A stretch of DNA of 64,000 nucleotides, taken from Treponema brennaborense (lineage in GTDB: Bacteria; Spirochaetota; Spirochaetia; Treponematales; Treponemataceae). Below the pieces are notes generated by a model that saw only the letters and a program-made list of their open reading frames with translations, was not told where the DNA came from and did not search any database. The stretch spans positions 186,001 to 250,000 of the forward strand of contig JAMPCJ010000001.1 in NCBI GenBank assembly GCA_023666275.1, in the 5' to 3' direction. This document shows, piece by piece, positions 16,514 to 26,501 of the stretch (positions are counted from its first letter, which is position 1; every line of letters begins with the position of its first letter). Both the position numbers and the translations under genes were made by a program.

Positions 16514-18643
16514 TTGTTCGGCAAAAAAGAAGAATTTTCAAGGGAAGATCCGAAATCCTACGGCAAATATTATATTCTGCGCATTTTGAATTGGATTATC
16601 CCCATTTGTGTTGTTGCGGCGGGATTGTTCATTTCGGCACAAAAATTCGCACCGATGATGAATTATGACGAAAGCGTCATAGGAACGCCGATTCACGTCT
16701 TTGCAAACGGGCGCAGGCTTTACAATCCCGGCATTTTTTTGATGGGAGTTTTCAAATACGCCTTTAACAGCACGTACTCCGATTATTTTTTCAAAGCATT
16801 TCCGCCTGCGGGCTTTTCGATTGTCATTGCTTTCTCTTTGTATTTTATAACCGCGCTGATTTTAAATTCGCACCAGAAAAATCAGCACATTCACGGAACT
16901 GCCCGCTGGGCGACCGTGAAAGACTTGCGCGATTTGGGACATTTGCAGCGATACGGTGTTGTCTGCGGAGAACTTGCGAGTTCCGATGTGTACTCAAAAA
17001 TCAATCCGGAAAAGGGAAACCTTGTTTTGCATATCCGAAAGAATTTTTTTACGAAAAAAGAACGGATTGCGCCGCTTGTCTGTCATTCGGGGGCAACAAA
17101 CACTTGGATGATTGCACCGACCAGAAGCGGAAAAGGCGTTTCGACTATCATACCTACGTGTTTGAACTACGGTGTTCCTTATTGGGCGCACGACAATGAA
17201 ACGCATCGAAAAAAAATCAAAGGGCGCGGCTCAATGGTTATTTTTGATCCGAAAGGAGAAAACTTCGATGCGACGGCAGGGTACAGAAGCAAGTTTTCTG
17301 TCGTTATTCCATTCAGACCGCTTGATCCCGACGACAATACCGCACACTACAATCCGATACACGAAATACCCGACGATCCGAATACGGCTTTTGACTGGGC
17401 AGATATGATCGGCGCGATTTTTTTCGGCGCGGAAAAGAAAGGCGGCGGAGACGATGCGACGGCTTATTTCAACAATACGGCGCGCGATATTTTTTCCGGT
17501 GTTGTGCTGCATGTTCGCTTTTCGCCCGACATTCCGTGGAAAGAAAAGAACCTTGCAAAAGTTTTGGAAATATTTTCCCAAGCGAGTATGGAGGAGGAAG
17601 ATGCGGACGATGACGGAGAAACAGGCGGATGCGGTGCTGAAATGCTTAGGGAAATGATTGAAACGCATCATGTTTGCCGCAATAAAAACGGCACTCCGGA
17701 GGAAAACGCGCAGCTTGACGGCATCATAACAAAAGCCGCGAACCGCTCGAAAATACAAACGCCGAAAGAACGGGCATCAACATATTCAACGGTTTTTTCC
17801 AAAATCTCGCTGTTCCAGTCGCCGCTTATCGCACAAGCTACGGCATACAGTGACTTTTCGGTTGATGACTTCATAAACGGCAAGAACGGAATTTCCCTTT
17901 ATCTGATTGTTCCTTACGCACACATTCAGCGGATTGCGCCCGTGTTCCGTATGCTCATCACTTTTATGATTAAAAAATTTTCCGACGGCGCGACGAACGC
18001 AAATTCGGTAAAGCTGAAAATTCCCTGTCTTTTCCTGCTCGATGAATTCCCTGTTTTGGGTTACTTTCCCGACATCGCGCTCAATGCGGGAATTCTTGCG
18101 GGATACGGTGTAACGTTTTTTATTGTTTCGCAGTCGATAAATCAGATTGTTGATGTCTACGGCGAAAATCATCCGTTTCTCGATCACTGCAAAACAAAAA
18201 TTATTTACGCATCGGGCAACTACAAGGACGCGAACAATATCTGCCAGTCAATCGGGAACCGCTCGGTACTGATAGATAACATTTCTGCCAACATGGCGAA
18301 TTTTTCTTCATCGAACCTTTCAAGCCAGGAAACGTCCGTTTCTCTTATCAATCCCGACGAGCTGATGAAACTTGAATTCTCGCGATGCATTGTTCTGCTT
18401 GAAGGGAAGCCGCCTTATAAAGGGAAAAAAGTCGTGTATTACGAAGATCCGCGTTTTAAGAACAAACAGTTCCTTGAGATTCCCGAATTCAAAAAGCTTG
18501 AAAAAATAATCAAAACTTTGCCGAGCAATAAAATTGTGCGCACATCGAAAAAGAGCACAAAAGAAATTGTCGAAGGCATTGACGTGAAAAAAGCAGTTTT
18601 TTCGAATTTCGACGTTTTCGCGGCGTCGAATCAGGCGGAATAA
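16514..18643 (+). CDS. virD4: Type IV coupling protein VirD4/TraG
   Basis: 709 residues from TTG 16514, accepted because AGAGGAAA sits just before it and no ATG is nearby. Two N-terminal membrane segments (about 21-43 and 95-117) precede the cytoplasmic ATPase. Walker A is APTRSGKG from residue 201; Walker B is LFLLDEF, with the acidic pair at about 510-511. VirD4 brings the relaxase-DNA complex to the secretion channel. It leads the second secretion operon, which continues through VirB11 to TrbL. Confidence 0.93.
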   Translation: MFGKKEEFSREDPKSYGKYYILRILNWIIPICVVAAGLFISAQKFAPMMNYDESVIGTPIHVFANGRRLYNPGIFLMGVFKYAFNSTYSDYFFKAFPPAGFSIVIAFSLYFITALILNSHQKNQHIHGTARWATVKDLRDLGHLQRYGVVCGELASSDVYSKINPEKGNLVLHIRKNFFTKKERIAPLVCHSGATNTWMIAPTRSGKGVSTIIPTCLNYGVPYWAHDNETHRKKIKGRGSMVIFDPKGENFDATAGYRSKFSVVIPFRPLDPDDNTAHYNPIHEIPDDPNTAFDWADMIGAIFFGAEKKGGGDDATAYFNNTARDIFSGVVLHVRFSPDIPWKEKNLAKVLEIFSQASMEEEDADDDGETGGCGAEMLREMIETHHVCRNKNGTPEENAQLDGIITKAANRSKIQTPKERASTYSTVFSKISLFQSPLIAQATAYSDFSVDDFINGKNGISLYLIVPYAHIQRIAPVFRMLITFMIKKFSDGATNANSVKLKIPCLFLLDEFPVLGYFPDIALNAGILAGYGVTFFIVSQSINQIVDVYGENHPFLDHCKTKIIYASGNYKDANNICQSIGNRSVLIDNISANMANFSSSNLSSQETSVSLINPDELMKLEFSRCIVLLEGKPPYKGKKVVYYEDPRFKNKQFLEIPEFKKLEKIIKTLPSNKIVRTSKKSTKEIVEGIDVKKAVFSNFDVFAASNQAE

Positions 18644-18646
18644 AAA

Positions 18647-19069
18647 ATGAAAAAAAGCAATAAAGCAAAACTGAATGCTGTCATAAGAACACGCGTAACA
18701 AGTGAAACCGAAAAAATGCTCAAGGCAAAGGCAAGCCGCGAAAATCTTGATATGGCAACTGTTATTCGGGAAATTATCTTGCAGCATTTTGAGGATAACT
18801 TGAGCGACGCAAAAATTATCACACAGTATATGATGAAGACAAAAAATAAAATTACGTCTTTGGAAAATAAAATAGAAATTATGGCGCTTCTTGTAATGGA
18901 GCTTGCCCAAATGTATACACGGACGTTTCCCGATAAACAAATCCCCGAAAGTATTTCGGAAAAATTTTATGAAGAACTTATAACAAAACTTTCGGCGAAT
19001 ATGAAAAATCACAGAGGGAAACTCGAATCTATGGTGCTTGATATTTATGAAAAATCGGGAGGTGAATAA
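18647..19069 (+). CDS. RHH/coiled-coil protein between virD4 and virB11
   Basis: 140 residues, three bases after the virD4 stop; its own stop overlaps the virB11 start by one base. The N-terminal NAVIRTRVTSETEKMLKAKA and the helix after it look like a ribbon-helix-helix motif. A long helical region (LENKIEIMALLVMELAQMY) follows. A DNA-binding relaxosome or operon regulator is likely; the partner is not evident. Confidence 0.65.
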   Translation: MKKSNKAKLNAVIRTRVTSETEKMLKAKASRENLDMATVIREIILQHFEDNLSDAKIITQYMMKTKNKITSLENKIEIMALLVMELAQMYTRTFPDKQIPESISEKFYEELITKLSANMKNHRGKLESMVLDIYEKSGGE

Positions 19070-20052
19070 TGAACGCCTCTATCGAAAACATTTCGGAAAA
19101 AGTAAAACAGGATAAATGGCTCAGAAACTTAGAGGACGACATGAAACTTATTCTGCCTTTTATCGATGACAGAAATGTTACGGATATTGCGATAGGACGC
19201 GGCGGAGAACTTATAGTCGAAGGAATCGGAATGGATAAAAACTACACGGGGATTTTCTTTGACGAAGCGACAACTACACGAATCATTTACGCGAGTGCGG
19301 CGGTTATGGGTATTACGATTGACAGCAAAAATCCCATTGTCGAGGGAACTATCAAACTTACGCATTACAAAATTCGCTTCGAAGGAATATTGCCGCCGAG
19401 AAGCGCGGAATGTCCGATGATTTTTATCAGAAGACCGTCGAACAAAATTTTCACTTTGGAAGAATATATCGAACAAGGAAGAATTACAAAAGACAAATAC
19501 GACTTGCTTATAAAGCACATAGAAATGAGGAGCAACATTGTTTTAGGCGGCGCGACAGGTTCCGGAAAAACGACGATGCTGAATGCGATTATAGCAAAAA
19601 TGGCGGAATATACGCCTGACGATCGTTTTTACATTGTGGAAGATGCAGGAGAAATTCAATGCCGGGCAAAAGACACGGTTTCGATTTGGGCTGAAGGCGA
19701 AGACACGGTAAAAGCCGTGCGCATTGCGCTTCGATGCCACGTGAACAGAATTATTTTCGGCGAGCTTCGCTACGGTTCGACGACAAACGAACTGCTTAAA
19801 GCCTGGAATACGGGACACAGAGGCGGGATTACGACTGTCCACTCTGACAGCGCACTGCTCACGATTGAAAAATTGCGGACATATTTACGCGAAGTAATCC
19901 TTGGAGAACTTCCCGATGTCGCCACAAGCGTTCAGCTTGTTGTCCACATGATTCCGACGAAATCAGGTCCCATTATAAATGAAATAGTTGAAACGCATCA
20001 GACGACAAATTCAACCTTTATGGAAGAACTTGAAAAAAATCATTTAATTTGA
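19069..20052 (+). CDS. virB11: VirB11/TrbB secretion ATPase
   Basis: 327 residues. Walker A GGATGSGKTT lies at about residues 160-169. An Asp-box region (FYIVEDAGEIQC) and the His-box (TGHRGGITTVHS) follow, as expected for traffic ATPases. The hexamer powers pilus assembly and substrate transfer at the inner membrane. The start overlaps the preceding stop. A 172-bp gap follows before virB2, with no supported feature but the virB2 ribosome-binding site. Confidence 0.93.
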   Translation: MNASIENISEKVKQDKWLRNLEDDMKLILPFIDDRNVTDIAIGRGGELIVEGIGMDKNYTGIFFDEATTTRIIYASAAVMGITIDSKNPIVEGTIKLTHYKIRFEGILPPRSAECPMIFIRRPSNKIFTLEEYIEQGRITKDKYDLLIKHIEMRSNIVLGGATGSGKTTMLNAIIAKMAEYTPDDRFYIVEDAGEIQCRAKDTVSIWAEGEDTVKAVRIALRCHVNRIIFGELRYGSTTNELLKAWNTGHRGGITTVHSDSALLTIEKLRTYLREVILGELPDVATSVQLVVHMIPTKSGPIINEIVETHQTTNSTFMEELEKNHLI

Positions 20053-20224
20053 TGTTTTTCGTAATTTTTACCGCAAAAGTTTGCAAAGGAGGCGCAAAGA
20101 AAAAAACAAGTGTTTTATTTTGAAGAATCGGTTTTAAGCGGGAACGCTTTTGTAAAAACGAAGTATTAGGAAAGAACGAAGAAACATGAAAATTTCTGCA
20201 AAACAATTTCAAGGAGTTTTATTT

Positions 20225-20638
20225 ATGGAAAATCAACATGAAAATTTATTCAGAAAAAAGCGCGATGCCGCGCTCGAAAATTCAAAAACAGTTCTTTCTG
20301 AAAAAGAAAAAAACAAATCCGTCGTCTGGAAAAAAGTGTTAGCGTTTTCGCTTCTGCTTTCGTGTGCCGTGGTTCCGATATTCGCGGCGGGCAACGGCAC
20401 CGGAATTGAAGAAGCCGTAGAAAAAGTAACCTCGTTTCTTTCTTCGGGCGTAATCACCGCAGTCTGTTTGATTGCCTTGGTGGTTGAAGCTATCGGCGTT
20501 GTCGTTATGGGAAAACAAGGTGCAGACATTCAAGCGATTATTTCAAAATTTGCGCCGTGGGTTGTCGGAACCGTTGTTTTGCTTTCGGCAAACGGAATTT
20601 GCAGCTATTTTCTTACCGGACTGGATTTCTCGTCATAA
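20225..20638 (+). CDS. virB2: VirB2/TrbC-like pilin with palindromic insertion
   Basis: 137 residues from ATG 20225, chosen over 20186 because AAGGAG lies eight bases before it. There is an unusually long charged N-terminus, then a signal-like segment ending FAAGNGTG and two membrane helices, as in TrbC/VirB2 pilins. Residues 12-17 (KRDAAL) come from a decayed palindromic element, so the extended N-terminus may be partly repeat-derived. It would be removed with the signal peptide, which may explain tolerance. The mature subunit would form the conjugative pilus. Confidence 0.82.
   Translation: MENQHENLFRKKRDAALENSKTVLSEKEKNKSVVWKKVLAFSLLLSCAVVPIFAAGNGTGIEEAVEKVTSFLSSGVITAVCLIALVVEAIGVVVMGKQGADIQAIISKFAPWVVGTVVLLSANGICSYFLTGLDFSS
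20259..20274. repeat. Decayed palindromic element in virB2
   Basis: AGCGCGATGCCGCGCT has mismatches near the centre but keeps the arms and the CGAAAA flank. In-frame as KRDAAL. Confidence 0.7.
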
Positions 20639-20718
20639 TTCGGTGCGAAAAAATAAAGAATGGAGTCCGAAAATATCGGACGCCATTCTGTTTTTACGTT
20701 TGATTTCAGGGAGGAAAT

Positions 20719-20979
20719 ATGGAAAAAGACAGTGTTTACAATTATTCGACGCCGATACATAAGAGCCTTATTCAAGACGACGTTCAATTCGGGATTGGAC
20801 TTGCTCCTTTGTGTCTTATTGTGATTTTTACAATAATTTTAATGCGTTTGGTTAGTATTTGGTGCGTTCTGGTGGGAATGGTGCTTGTGATTATTGCGAA
20901 GATTGCGACACGCAAAGATCCGCATTTTCTCGAATCGCTTTTCGAGCGTATTTTAACAAGTAATATTTACAGAAGTTGA
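20719..20979 (+). CDS. virB3: VirB3/TrbD-like membrane protein
   Basis: 86 residues, ATG 20719 behind GGGAGGAAAT. The short polar start (STPIHKSLIQ) and two adjacent membrane segments (about 24-65) are the VirB3/TrbD plan. It lies directly before virB4, its usual partner. Confidence 0.88.
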   Translation: MEKDSVYNYSTPIHKSLIQDDVQFGIGLAPLCLIVIFTIILMRLVSIWCVLVGMVLVIIAKIATRKDPHFLESLFERILTSNIYRS

Positions 20980-20983
20980 TTTT

Positions 20984-23566
20984 ATGAAAATACCTTTTCT
21001 TGACATGCGGCAATTCAAAGAACCGCTCAACCAACTCAAATATGTTTCGCCGTATGCTTTTATACTGGAACCGAATATTTGTCTTTTAAAAGACGGCGCA
21101 TTGATGACAACCTATCAAATTGAATATCCCGACCTTGAATCTTCTTCGGCAAACGACATTGCCGCCGTCGCGGCGCTTTTCAACAATTCGATAATGTCGC
21201 TTGCACAAAACGAAGGCTGGGCGATTTTCTTTGACGTTCGGCGCGTAAAAACCAAAGACTATCCTGCGGGAAGTTTTTCGAATCTTGCCGGCTGGCTTAT
21301 CGACCAAAGACGGGCGGAAAATTTCGAAAAATTCGGCGAGCATTACACATCGAAATACTATATCAGTTTTGTCTGGCAGCTTCCAAACGATATGGAAGAA
21401 AAAGGAAGTGCACTGTTTTTGAAAAATGAAAGTGAGAAAAAAGACAGAGAGAAAACAAAAAAAGACTGGGCACACAATCGCGACTTAAAAGCCGTCTGGG
21501 ATAACTGTGAAAAATTTTTGGACGACTGCGAAAAAATTATGGGAGCGATGACAAACAAGCTTTGGATTTATCATTTGAATAAAGATGAATTGTTCTCATA
21601 TATAAAATCCTGCATAAATATCGATGAGGAAAAACTTTTTTATCCGAACGATGTTTTCTTTTTTTTGGATAATTACATTTGCGAAAAAGATGTTCAAACT
21701 TCCATGCCGCTGAAAGTCGGAAAGTATTATGTTCCTGTAATGACGGTAAACGATTTTCCGAGCATGAGTTATCCTGCTGTTTTCGACAAACTGAACCGCA
21801 CAATGCAGGAATACCGTTGGACAACCAGATTTATCCCGCTGTCGAGAGAAACTTCTCTTAAGGAAGCGGATAAGTACCAGAACAAATATCTTTCGAAAAG
21901 AAAGTCCGCCATGACAGCTTTGACCGAAAATTTTTTGGGTGCATCTATCGGCAAGGAAAATCAGGGTGCATTGGCAATGGCGAGCGAGGCAAGCCAAATA
22001 AACGAAGATTTGACAATGGAAAATTATGTTCTCGGTTACTATACAAGCACTCTTATGTGCTGGGATACACAGCTGGAACGAGCGAAACGAAAAAGCCGAA
22101 AATTACAGCAAGTGATAAGGAGCTGCGGTTTCGGTGTAAAAGAAGAAACATTGAACAATTTTTCCGCATGGCAGGGAATGTGGGCAGGAAACGTTTACGC
22201 GAATATCCGCCGTCCGCTTATATCTTCCGAAACGTGTTCAAACATCATTCCGCTTTCGTCTGCATGGCAGGGCAACGCCGAAAACGATTTTACGAACGAA
22301 ACATGCGGAAGTTCTGTTCCTCTTTGCATTTGTTCCACAAGCTACGGAACACCGTTTTTTATGAATCTCAACGTAAGGGACGTGGGACATACATTTGTGT
22401 TCGGTCCTACCGGCGCGGGAAAATCGACGCTGCTTGCGCTTCTTATGGCACAGGCAACAAAATACAAAGACGCAAATATTGTATGCATAGACAAACAGCT
22501 TTCAAGCCGCGCTTTTATGGTTGCCGCCGGCGGTGTATATGTTGAGCCGGGGAAAGATTCCGTCGCATTTCAGCCTTTGGGTGAACTGAAAAATCCGCAG
22601 GAATGTACGCCTGAAGTTTACAACGAAAGTCTTTTATGGTGTCAGCAATTTATCGAAGGGCTTTTGGCGCAGCAGAATATCGAATGTTCGGCGGCAATGA
22701 GCAAGGCGATTACCGAAGCATTGCGCCTTGTATCCGAAAAACCAAGCAAAGATTTGACGACTTTCCAGCAGTATGTAACGTATCAGGATTCAAAGACAGG
22801 TGAAAACACCATCAGGCTTGGCATTGAGCCGTACTGCGCAGGCGGGCAGTACGGAAGTATTTTCGATGCGGACAAAACGACGCTGAATCTTTCGAAATTG
22901 ATGACAATAGAAATGGGCTCGTTAATGCGTTTGAGCGAAAAAGCCGTTGCGCCTGCTTTGTTTTATATTTTCCGCTATCTTGAAAAACTTTGGAATGTTC
23001 CTGCGGGAGAAAAACAGCCTTTGACTTTTCTTTTCCTTGACGAAGCATGGCTTTATTTGCAGCATCCGATTTTTGCGAAATTCATTCAGGAGTGGCTTCG
23101 TACTTTGCGAAAGAAAAAAGTCTTTTGTGTTTTCGCCACACAGGAAGTTTCGGCGGCAAGCAAGTCTTCTCTTAAAGAAACAATCGACCAGCAGTGCTTG
23201 ACAAAAATCTATCTGGCCGATGAATCGGCGCAAAACCCCGCACTGGCAAAAAGCTACGCGGATTTCGGTTTGACCGATTCCGAAATAATTGCGTTAAGCA
23301 ATGCGCAGATGAAGCACGATTATTATTTCAAAAATCCGCTCGGCTGCCGTATGTTCAGTCTCGACTTGGATGATTTCCAGCTCGCCCTTATTTCAAGCGA
23401 TCACGAGATTCTGGACAAAGTTGAAGCCGAATACGGCAGAAATACGACGAAAGAACTTGCTTTTGAGGTTCTGGAAGCTACAAGACAGAAATATATGGGA
23501 ACTGAAAAAGACCCAAGAAATCTTGACTATGAAAAATACCAGATTATGCTCGGCATCGCGAGTTAG
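20984..23566 (+). CDS. virB4: VirB4/TrbE secretion ATPase
   Basis: 860 residues. Walker A GPTGAGKST lies at about 474-482 and Walker B FLFLDEAW around 682-689, then a TQEVSAASKSSL arginine/sensor region, as in VirB4. It is the large ATPase at the base of the channel, used for pilus biogenesis and transfer. The start follows virB3 by four bases and TrbJ follows after ten. Confidence 0.94.
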   Translation: MKIPFLDMRQFKEPLNQLKYVSPYAFILEPNICLLKDGALMTTYQIEYPDLESSSANDIAAVAALFNNSIMSLAQNEGWAIFFDVRRVKTKDYPAGSFSNLAGWLIDQRRAENFEKFGEHYTSKYYISFVWQLPNDMEEKGSALFLKNESEKKDREKTKKDWAHNRDLKAVWDNCEKFLDDCEKIMGAMTNKLWIYHLNKDELFSYIKSCINIDEEKLFYPNDVFFFLDNYICEKDVQTSMPLKVGKYYVPVMTVNDFPSMSYPAVFDKLNRTMQEYRWTTRFIPLSRETSLKEADKYQNKYLSKRKSAMTALTENFLGASIGKENQGALAMASEASQINEDLTMENYVLGYYTSTLMCWDTQLERAKRKSRKLQQVIRSCGFGVKEETLNNFSAWQGMWAGNVYANIRRPLISSETCSNIIPLSSAWQGNAENDFTNETCGSSVPLCICSTSYGTPFFMNLNVRDVGHTFVFGPTGAGKSTLLALLMAQATKYKDANIVCIDKQLSSRAFMVAAGGVYVEPGKDSVAFQPLGELKNPQECTPEVYNESLLWCQQFIEGLLAQQNIECSAAMSKAITEALRLVSEKPSKDLTTFQQYVTYQDSKTGENTIRLGIEPYCAGGQYGSIFDADKTTLNLSKLMTIEMGSLMRLSEKAVAPALFYIFRYLEKLWNVPAGEKQPLTFLFLDEAWLYLQHPIFAKFIQEWLRTLRKKKVFCVFATQEVSAASKSSLKETIDQQCLTKIYLADESAQNPALAKSYADFGLTDSEIIALSNAQMKHDYYFKNPLGCRMFSLDLDDFQLALISSDHEILDKVEAEYGRNTTKELAFEVLEATRQKYMGTEKDPRNLDYEKYQIMLGIAS

Positions 23567-23575
23567 GAGAAAAAA

Positions 23576-24550
23576 ATGAAAAAAATAAAGGTAATTTTAA
23601 CGGCGGCGGTTTTTGCCGTATGTTCGGCGGTGCCGGCTTTCGCGCAGATTCCGTCGATTGTTCACGATCCGGTGAACAACATTCCGATTTTCTCGAACTG
23701 GCTTACGGCAATCGACACGCTTTACTCGAATTACGATATGGTAATGAACACAATTACGCAAATTGAGAATCAGTACAGAACGATTCAGCAGGCTGTCGAA
23801 AACGCAAAAAATATTGACTGGGACAACATTCAATTTGACGGGGATTTTGATATTCGCAACGACATAAAGGATGCAAACCTGCGGGTAAACAAACTTTTAA
23901 CACAGGCAAGAACAATAAGGAACTCGCTGACTACGACAATTATAAACGCGGACGGCGTATCGTATTCACTTGCCGACTTGTGCGGTGCGGGCGACGACGG
24001 AAAAAACTTCGGCACATGTATCTCCGATATTTACGGTTATATGAGCAGCAACCTGAAGCAAGCAGCTGCGGCAGCAGTGGGCAATTTATCGGAAGCGCAG
24101 GAAATGGCAATCTGGGCTAAATACGGTATTTCTCCGCGGAATTATTATATGGTCGCGCAGGCATCAAAGCAAGTCCGCAATAAGGCGCTCGAATGTATCG
24201 GCAAGACAACGGACGAAGCAAGGCAGCTTGTCCGCACGGAAAAAATCACAAGGACAAACAACATTGTAAAAGCAGCAATGGAAGCAAAAACCGCCGACGG
24301 AACAATTCCGCAGGGCGCGTTGGACGAAGCATCTTTGCTTGCAAGCCAAATGATGATTGACCAATGTATTTCTTTGGAAGAAGCGGTTAACGATGCCGCA
24401 GCAGTAATTGCGCAGAAACTTATCGCCGAAGAAAAGGAAAAAGAAGCCGAAGCGAGCGAAAAAATGGCGGAAAAAGAAAGCGAAAAATTCGAGCGGAATA
24501 ATCTTCCCTATTCTTTTGCGGCAGGAAGAACGAAAATCTATGAAGAATAA
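23576..24550 (+). CDS. trbJ: TrbJ/VirB5-like periplasmic protein
   Basis: 324 residues, ATG 23576 behind TAGGAG. The signal peptide is likely cut after AVPAFA. A long helical region (MNTITQIENQYRTIQQAVENA) and the position between VirB4 and TrbL match TrbJ. The C-terminal 60 residues are highly charged (EEKEKEAEASEKMAEKESEK). VirB5/TrbJ proteins sit at the pilus tip or assist pilus assembly. Confidence 0.87.
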   Translation: MKKIKVILTAAVFAVCSAVPAFAQIPSIVHDPVNNIPIFSNWLTAIDTLYSNYDMVMNTITQIENQYRTIQQAVENAKNIDWDNIQFDGDFDIRNDIKDANLRVNKLLTQARTIRNSLTTTIINADGVSYSLADLCGAGDDGKNFGTCISDIYGYMSSNLKQAAAAAVGNLSEAQEMAIWAKYGISPRNYYMVAQASKQVRNKALECIGKTTDEARQLVRTEKITRTNNIVKAAMEAKTADGTIPQGALDEASLLASQMMIDQCISLEEAVNDAAAVIAQKLIAEEKEKEAEASEKMAEKESEKFERNNLPYSFAAGRTKIYEE

Positions 24551-24574
24551 AATTTCGATAAGGAGATAAAGTAA

Positions 24575-26494
24575 ATGGAGGGAATAGATTTTCTTGATTT
24601 GCCGATTGTTGCCGCAATTGATTATTTTCAGGGTGTTTCGAAATGGTTTTTGATGTTCGCGACGACATACGGAAATTTTTTCGGAATGCTCGGCTTGGTT
24701 TGGACAGGCATACGGCTTGTGAATTCCCGTATCGATATGCGCAGTGCTTTTTGGGATTCACTTTCAAAATGGTTTGTTTTTTTGCTCCTCATCAATTTTT
24801 ATTATGCGGGAACAACGGTAATCGGCGAAATTGCAAATTCCGTCGGAATAAACGCAGGCGGCGGGAAAAATATAATTGTTTCGAATTTCAAGAACTTAAA
24901 AACGAGAATCGAAGCCGATTTACAGCTCGAAAAACAATGGAGCAAAGGTTTGACAGACCTATACAATGCGGAACTGGGTGTCGAACTTGATTACATTAAA
25001 GCGGATGATGATGATATTGATGCGTATGTCAAAACGCTTAAGAATTTTCAAAAAAAATATGAATGGAATTCAAAGCAGCAAAAAGATGCTTTCAACAAAA
25101 AACTTTCTGCATATAAAAAAAATCGTCCCGAAAAAGAAAAAACTATTTACGGAGCAAAAACGCTGAAAGCCTTAAAATCGGTTTTGGTTTACGGGAATAC
25201 GGAAGGAGAAAAAACAGATTTGACCGGTGCTTATGTGGTAAGCGAACCGGAGTTGGATATTTGGCTGAGAGATTCAAATAAAGAAAGAACGAATTATTTT
25301 TCGGCGGCAGCGCTCATCAGAATCGGCTGTCTTATCTGCGAAATAATTTGGGAAAAATCTTCGATGCAGGTTATTGTGCAGGAAGACGAATACGGAAACG
25401 AAACGTATACGGTAAAAGAATATTCCAAATTCTCGCTTGAAAAATTCAGGGCGATGTTCTTTGCGATTATCTGTTGTTTGGGCATAATGGCTTCGATTAT
25501 TTTTGCGACAATTCAATATGTAATGTGCATTTTGGAATTTACCATTATTCAAGGAATCGGCGCAGGCTTTATTCCGCTGTATTTGTTCGACGGCACGAAA
25601 GACATGCCCAAAAAATTAGTTCCCGTATTTACGGGTTTTATTATAAAAATTCTTGTAATGGTAATTTGCCTGATGTTTGTGATTTCTTTGTATTTGAATT
25701 TCGCGGCTGCGCAAATCTCGCCTGAAAGCGGAAGCCTGAACACCTTCAGCGCCGTATTTGAATGCTTTTTTATTGTTTTGCTTTCGTTTATTTTGACGAG
25801 CAATGCTCCGAAAATCGCAATGACGCTTCTTACGGGACAGCCGCAGCTTTCTATGGGCGAGTTCATGGCGGGACTCGGTGCGATCGCAGGCGTAGGTGCT
25901 GTCGCAAAAAACACTGCCGGAACGATTGCAAGTCCTGCTGCGGCATTGGCAAAAAAGAAAGCGCACGACTGGTCGGAAAGAACCGCGGCGGGCAAAGCCG
26001 GCGAGCAAAAACAAAGATCGGAAATGAAAAACCAATTTGCGAGCGCTCACGGAATTGATACATCAACAAAAGCCGGACAAAAAAACCTTGATAAAAAATG
26101 GAAAATCTACAGCGAATCTTCCGACAGAAAAGACGAAATAAATGATAAAATTAAAACCGCAGGAAAAAACGCCCGATCGGAAACAAAGCAGCAGCAGAAA
26201 ACGGAAGACAGAAAACACGGCGGAGTTTTAGGTGAAACAGGGAGAATGATTGCTCATTATTCGGGAGCAGTTCTTAATCCGAAAGATACGCTGATGCGCG
26301 GCAGAGTTTACAATACACCGCAAAGCAACCTTGATGTAAACCGCATCGGCGGCGACAGCTTGGTCAATCCCGATATTAAAGGCAGGGCAAATAAGGATGA
26401 CAATATAAAAAAGGAAGATTCAAAAAACGGGGTTTCCGAATCTGAAATCGAAGGAATCGGAACATCGCGTAAGAGCGAAATGACAGACAAATAA
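24575..26494 (+). CDS. trbL: TrbL/VirB6-like polytopic membrane protein
   Basis: 639 residues, ATG 24575. Membrane segments cluster at about 30-90 and 290-420, interrupted by a ~190-residue soluble insert (about 100-290) rich in Lys/Glu/Asp. The central GAGFIPLYLFDGTKDMPKKLVPVFTGF stretch is typical of TrbL. A long hydrophilic C-terminal tail (from about 460) is probably cytoplasmic. The last gene of the block; the next gene is convergent. Confidence 0.88.
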   Translation: MEGIDFLDLPIVAAIDYFQGVSKWFLMFATTYGNFFGMLGLVWTGIRLVNSRIDMRSAFWDSLSKWFVFLLLINFYYAGTTVIGEIANSVGINAGGGKNIIVSNFKNLKTRIEADLQLEKQWSKGLTDLYNAELGVELDYIKADDDDIDAYVKTLKNFQKKYEWNSKQQKDAFNKKLSAYKKNRPEKEKTIYGAKTLKALKSVLVYGNTEGEKTDLTGAYVVSEPELDIWLRDSNKERTNYFSAAALIRIGCLICEIIWEKSSMQVIVQEDEYGNETYTVKEYSKFSLEKFRAMFFAIICCLGIMASIIFATIQYVMCILEFTIIQGIGAGFIPLYLFDGTKDMPKKLVPVFTGFIIKILVMVICLMFVISLYLNFAAAQISPESGSLNTFSAVFECFFIVLLSFILTSNAPKIAMTLLTGQPQLSMGEFMAGLGAIAGVGAVAKNTAGTIASPAAALAKKKAHDWSERTAAGKAGEQKQRSEMKNQFASAHGIDTSTKAGQKNLDKKWKIYSESSDRKDEINDKIKTAGKNARSETKQQQKTEDRKHGGVLGETGRMIAHYSGAVLNPKDTLMRGRVYNTPQSNLDVNRIGGDSLVNPDIKGRANKDDNIKKEDSKNGVSESEIEGIGTSRKSEMTDK

Positions 26495-26501
26495 AATTAA
26501 A

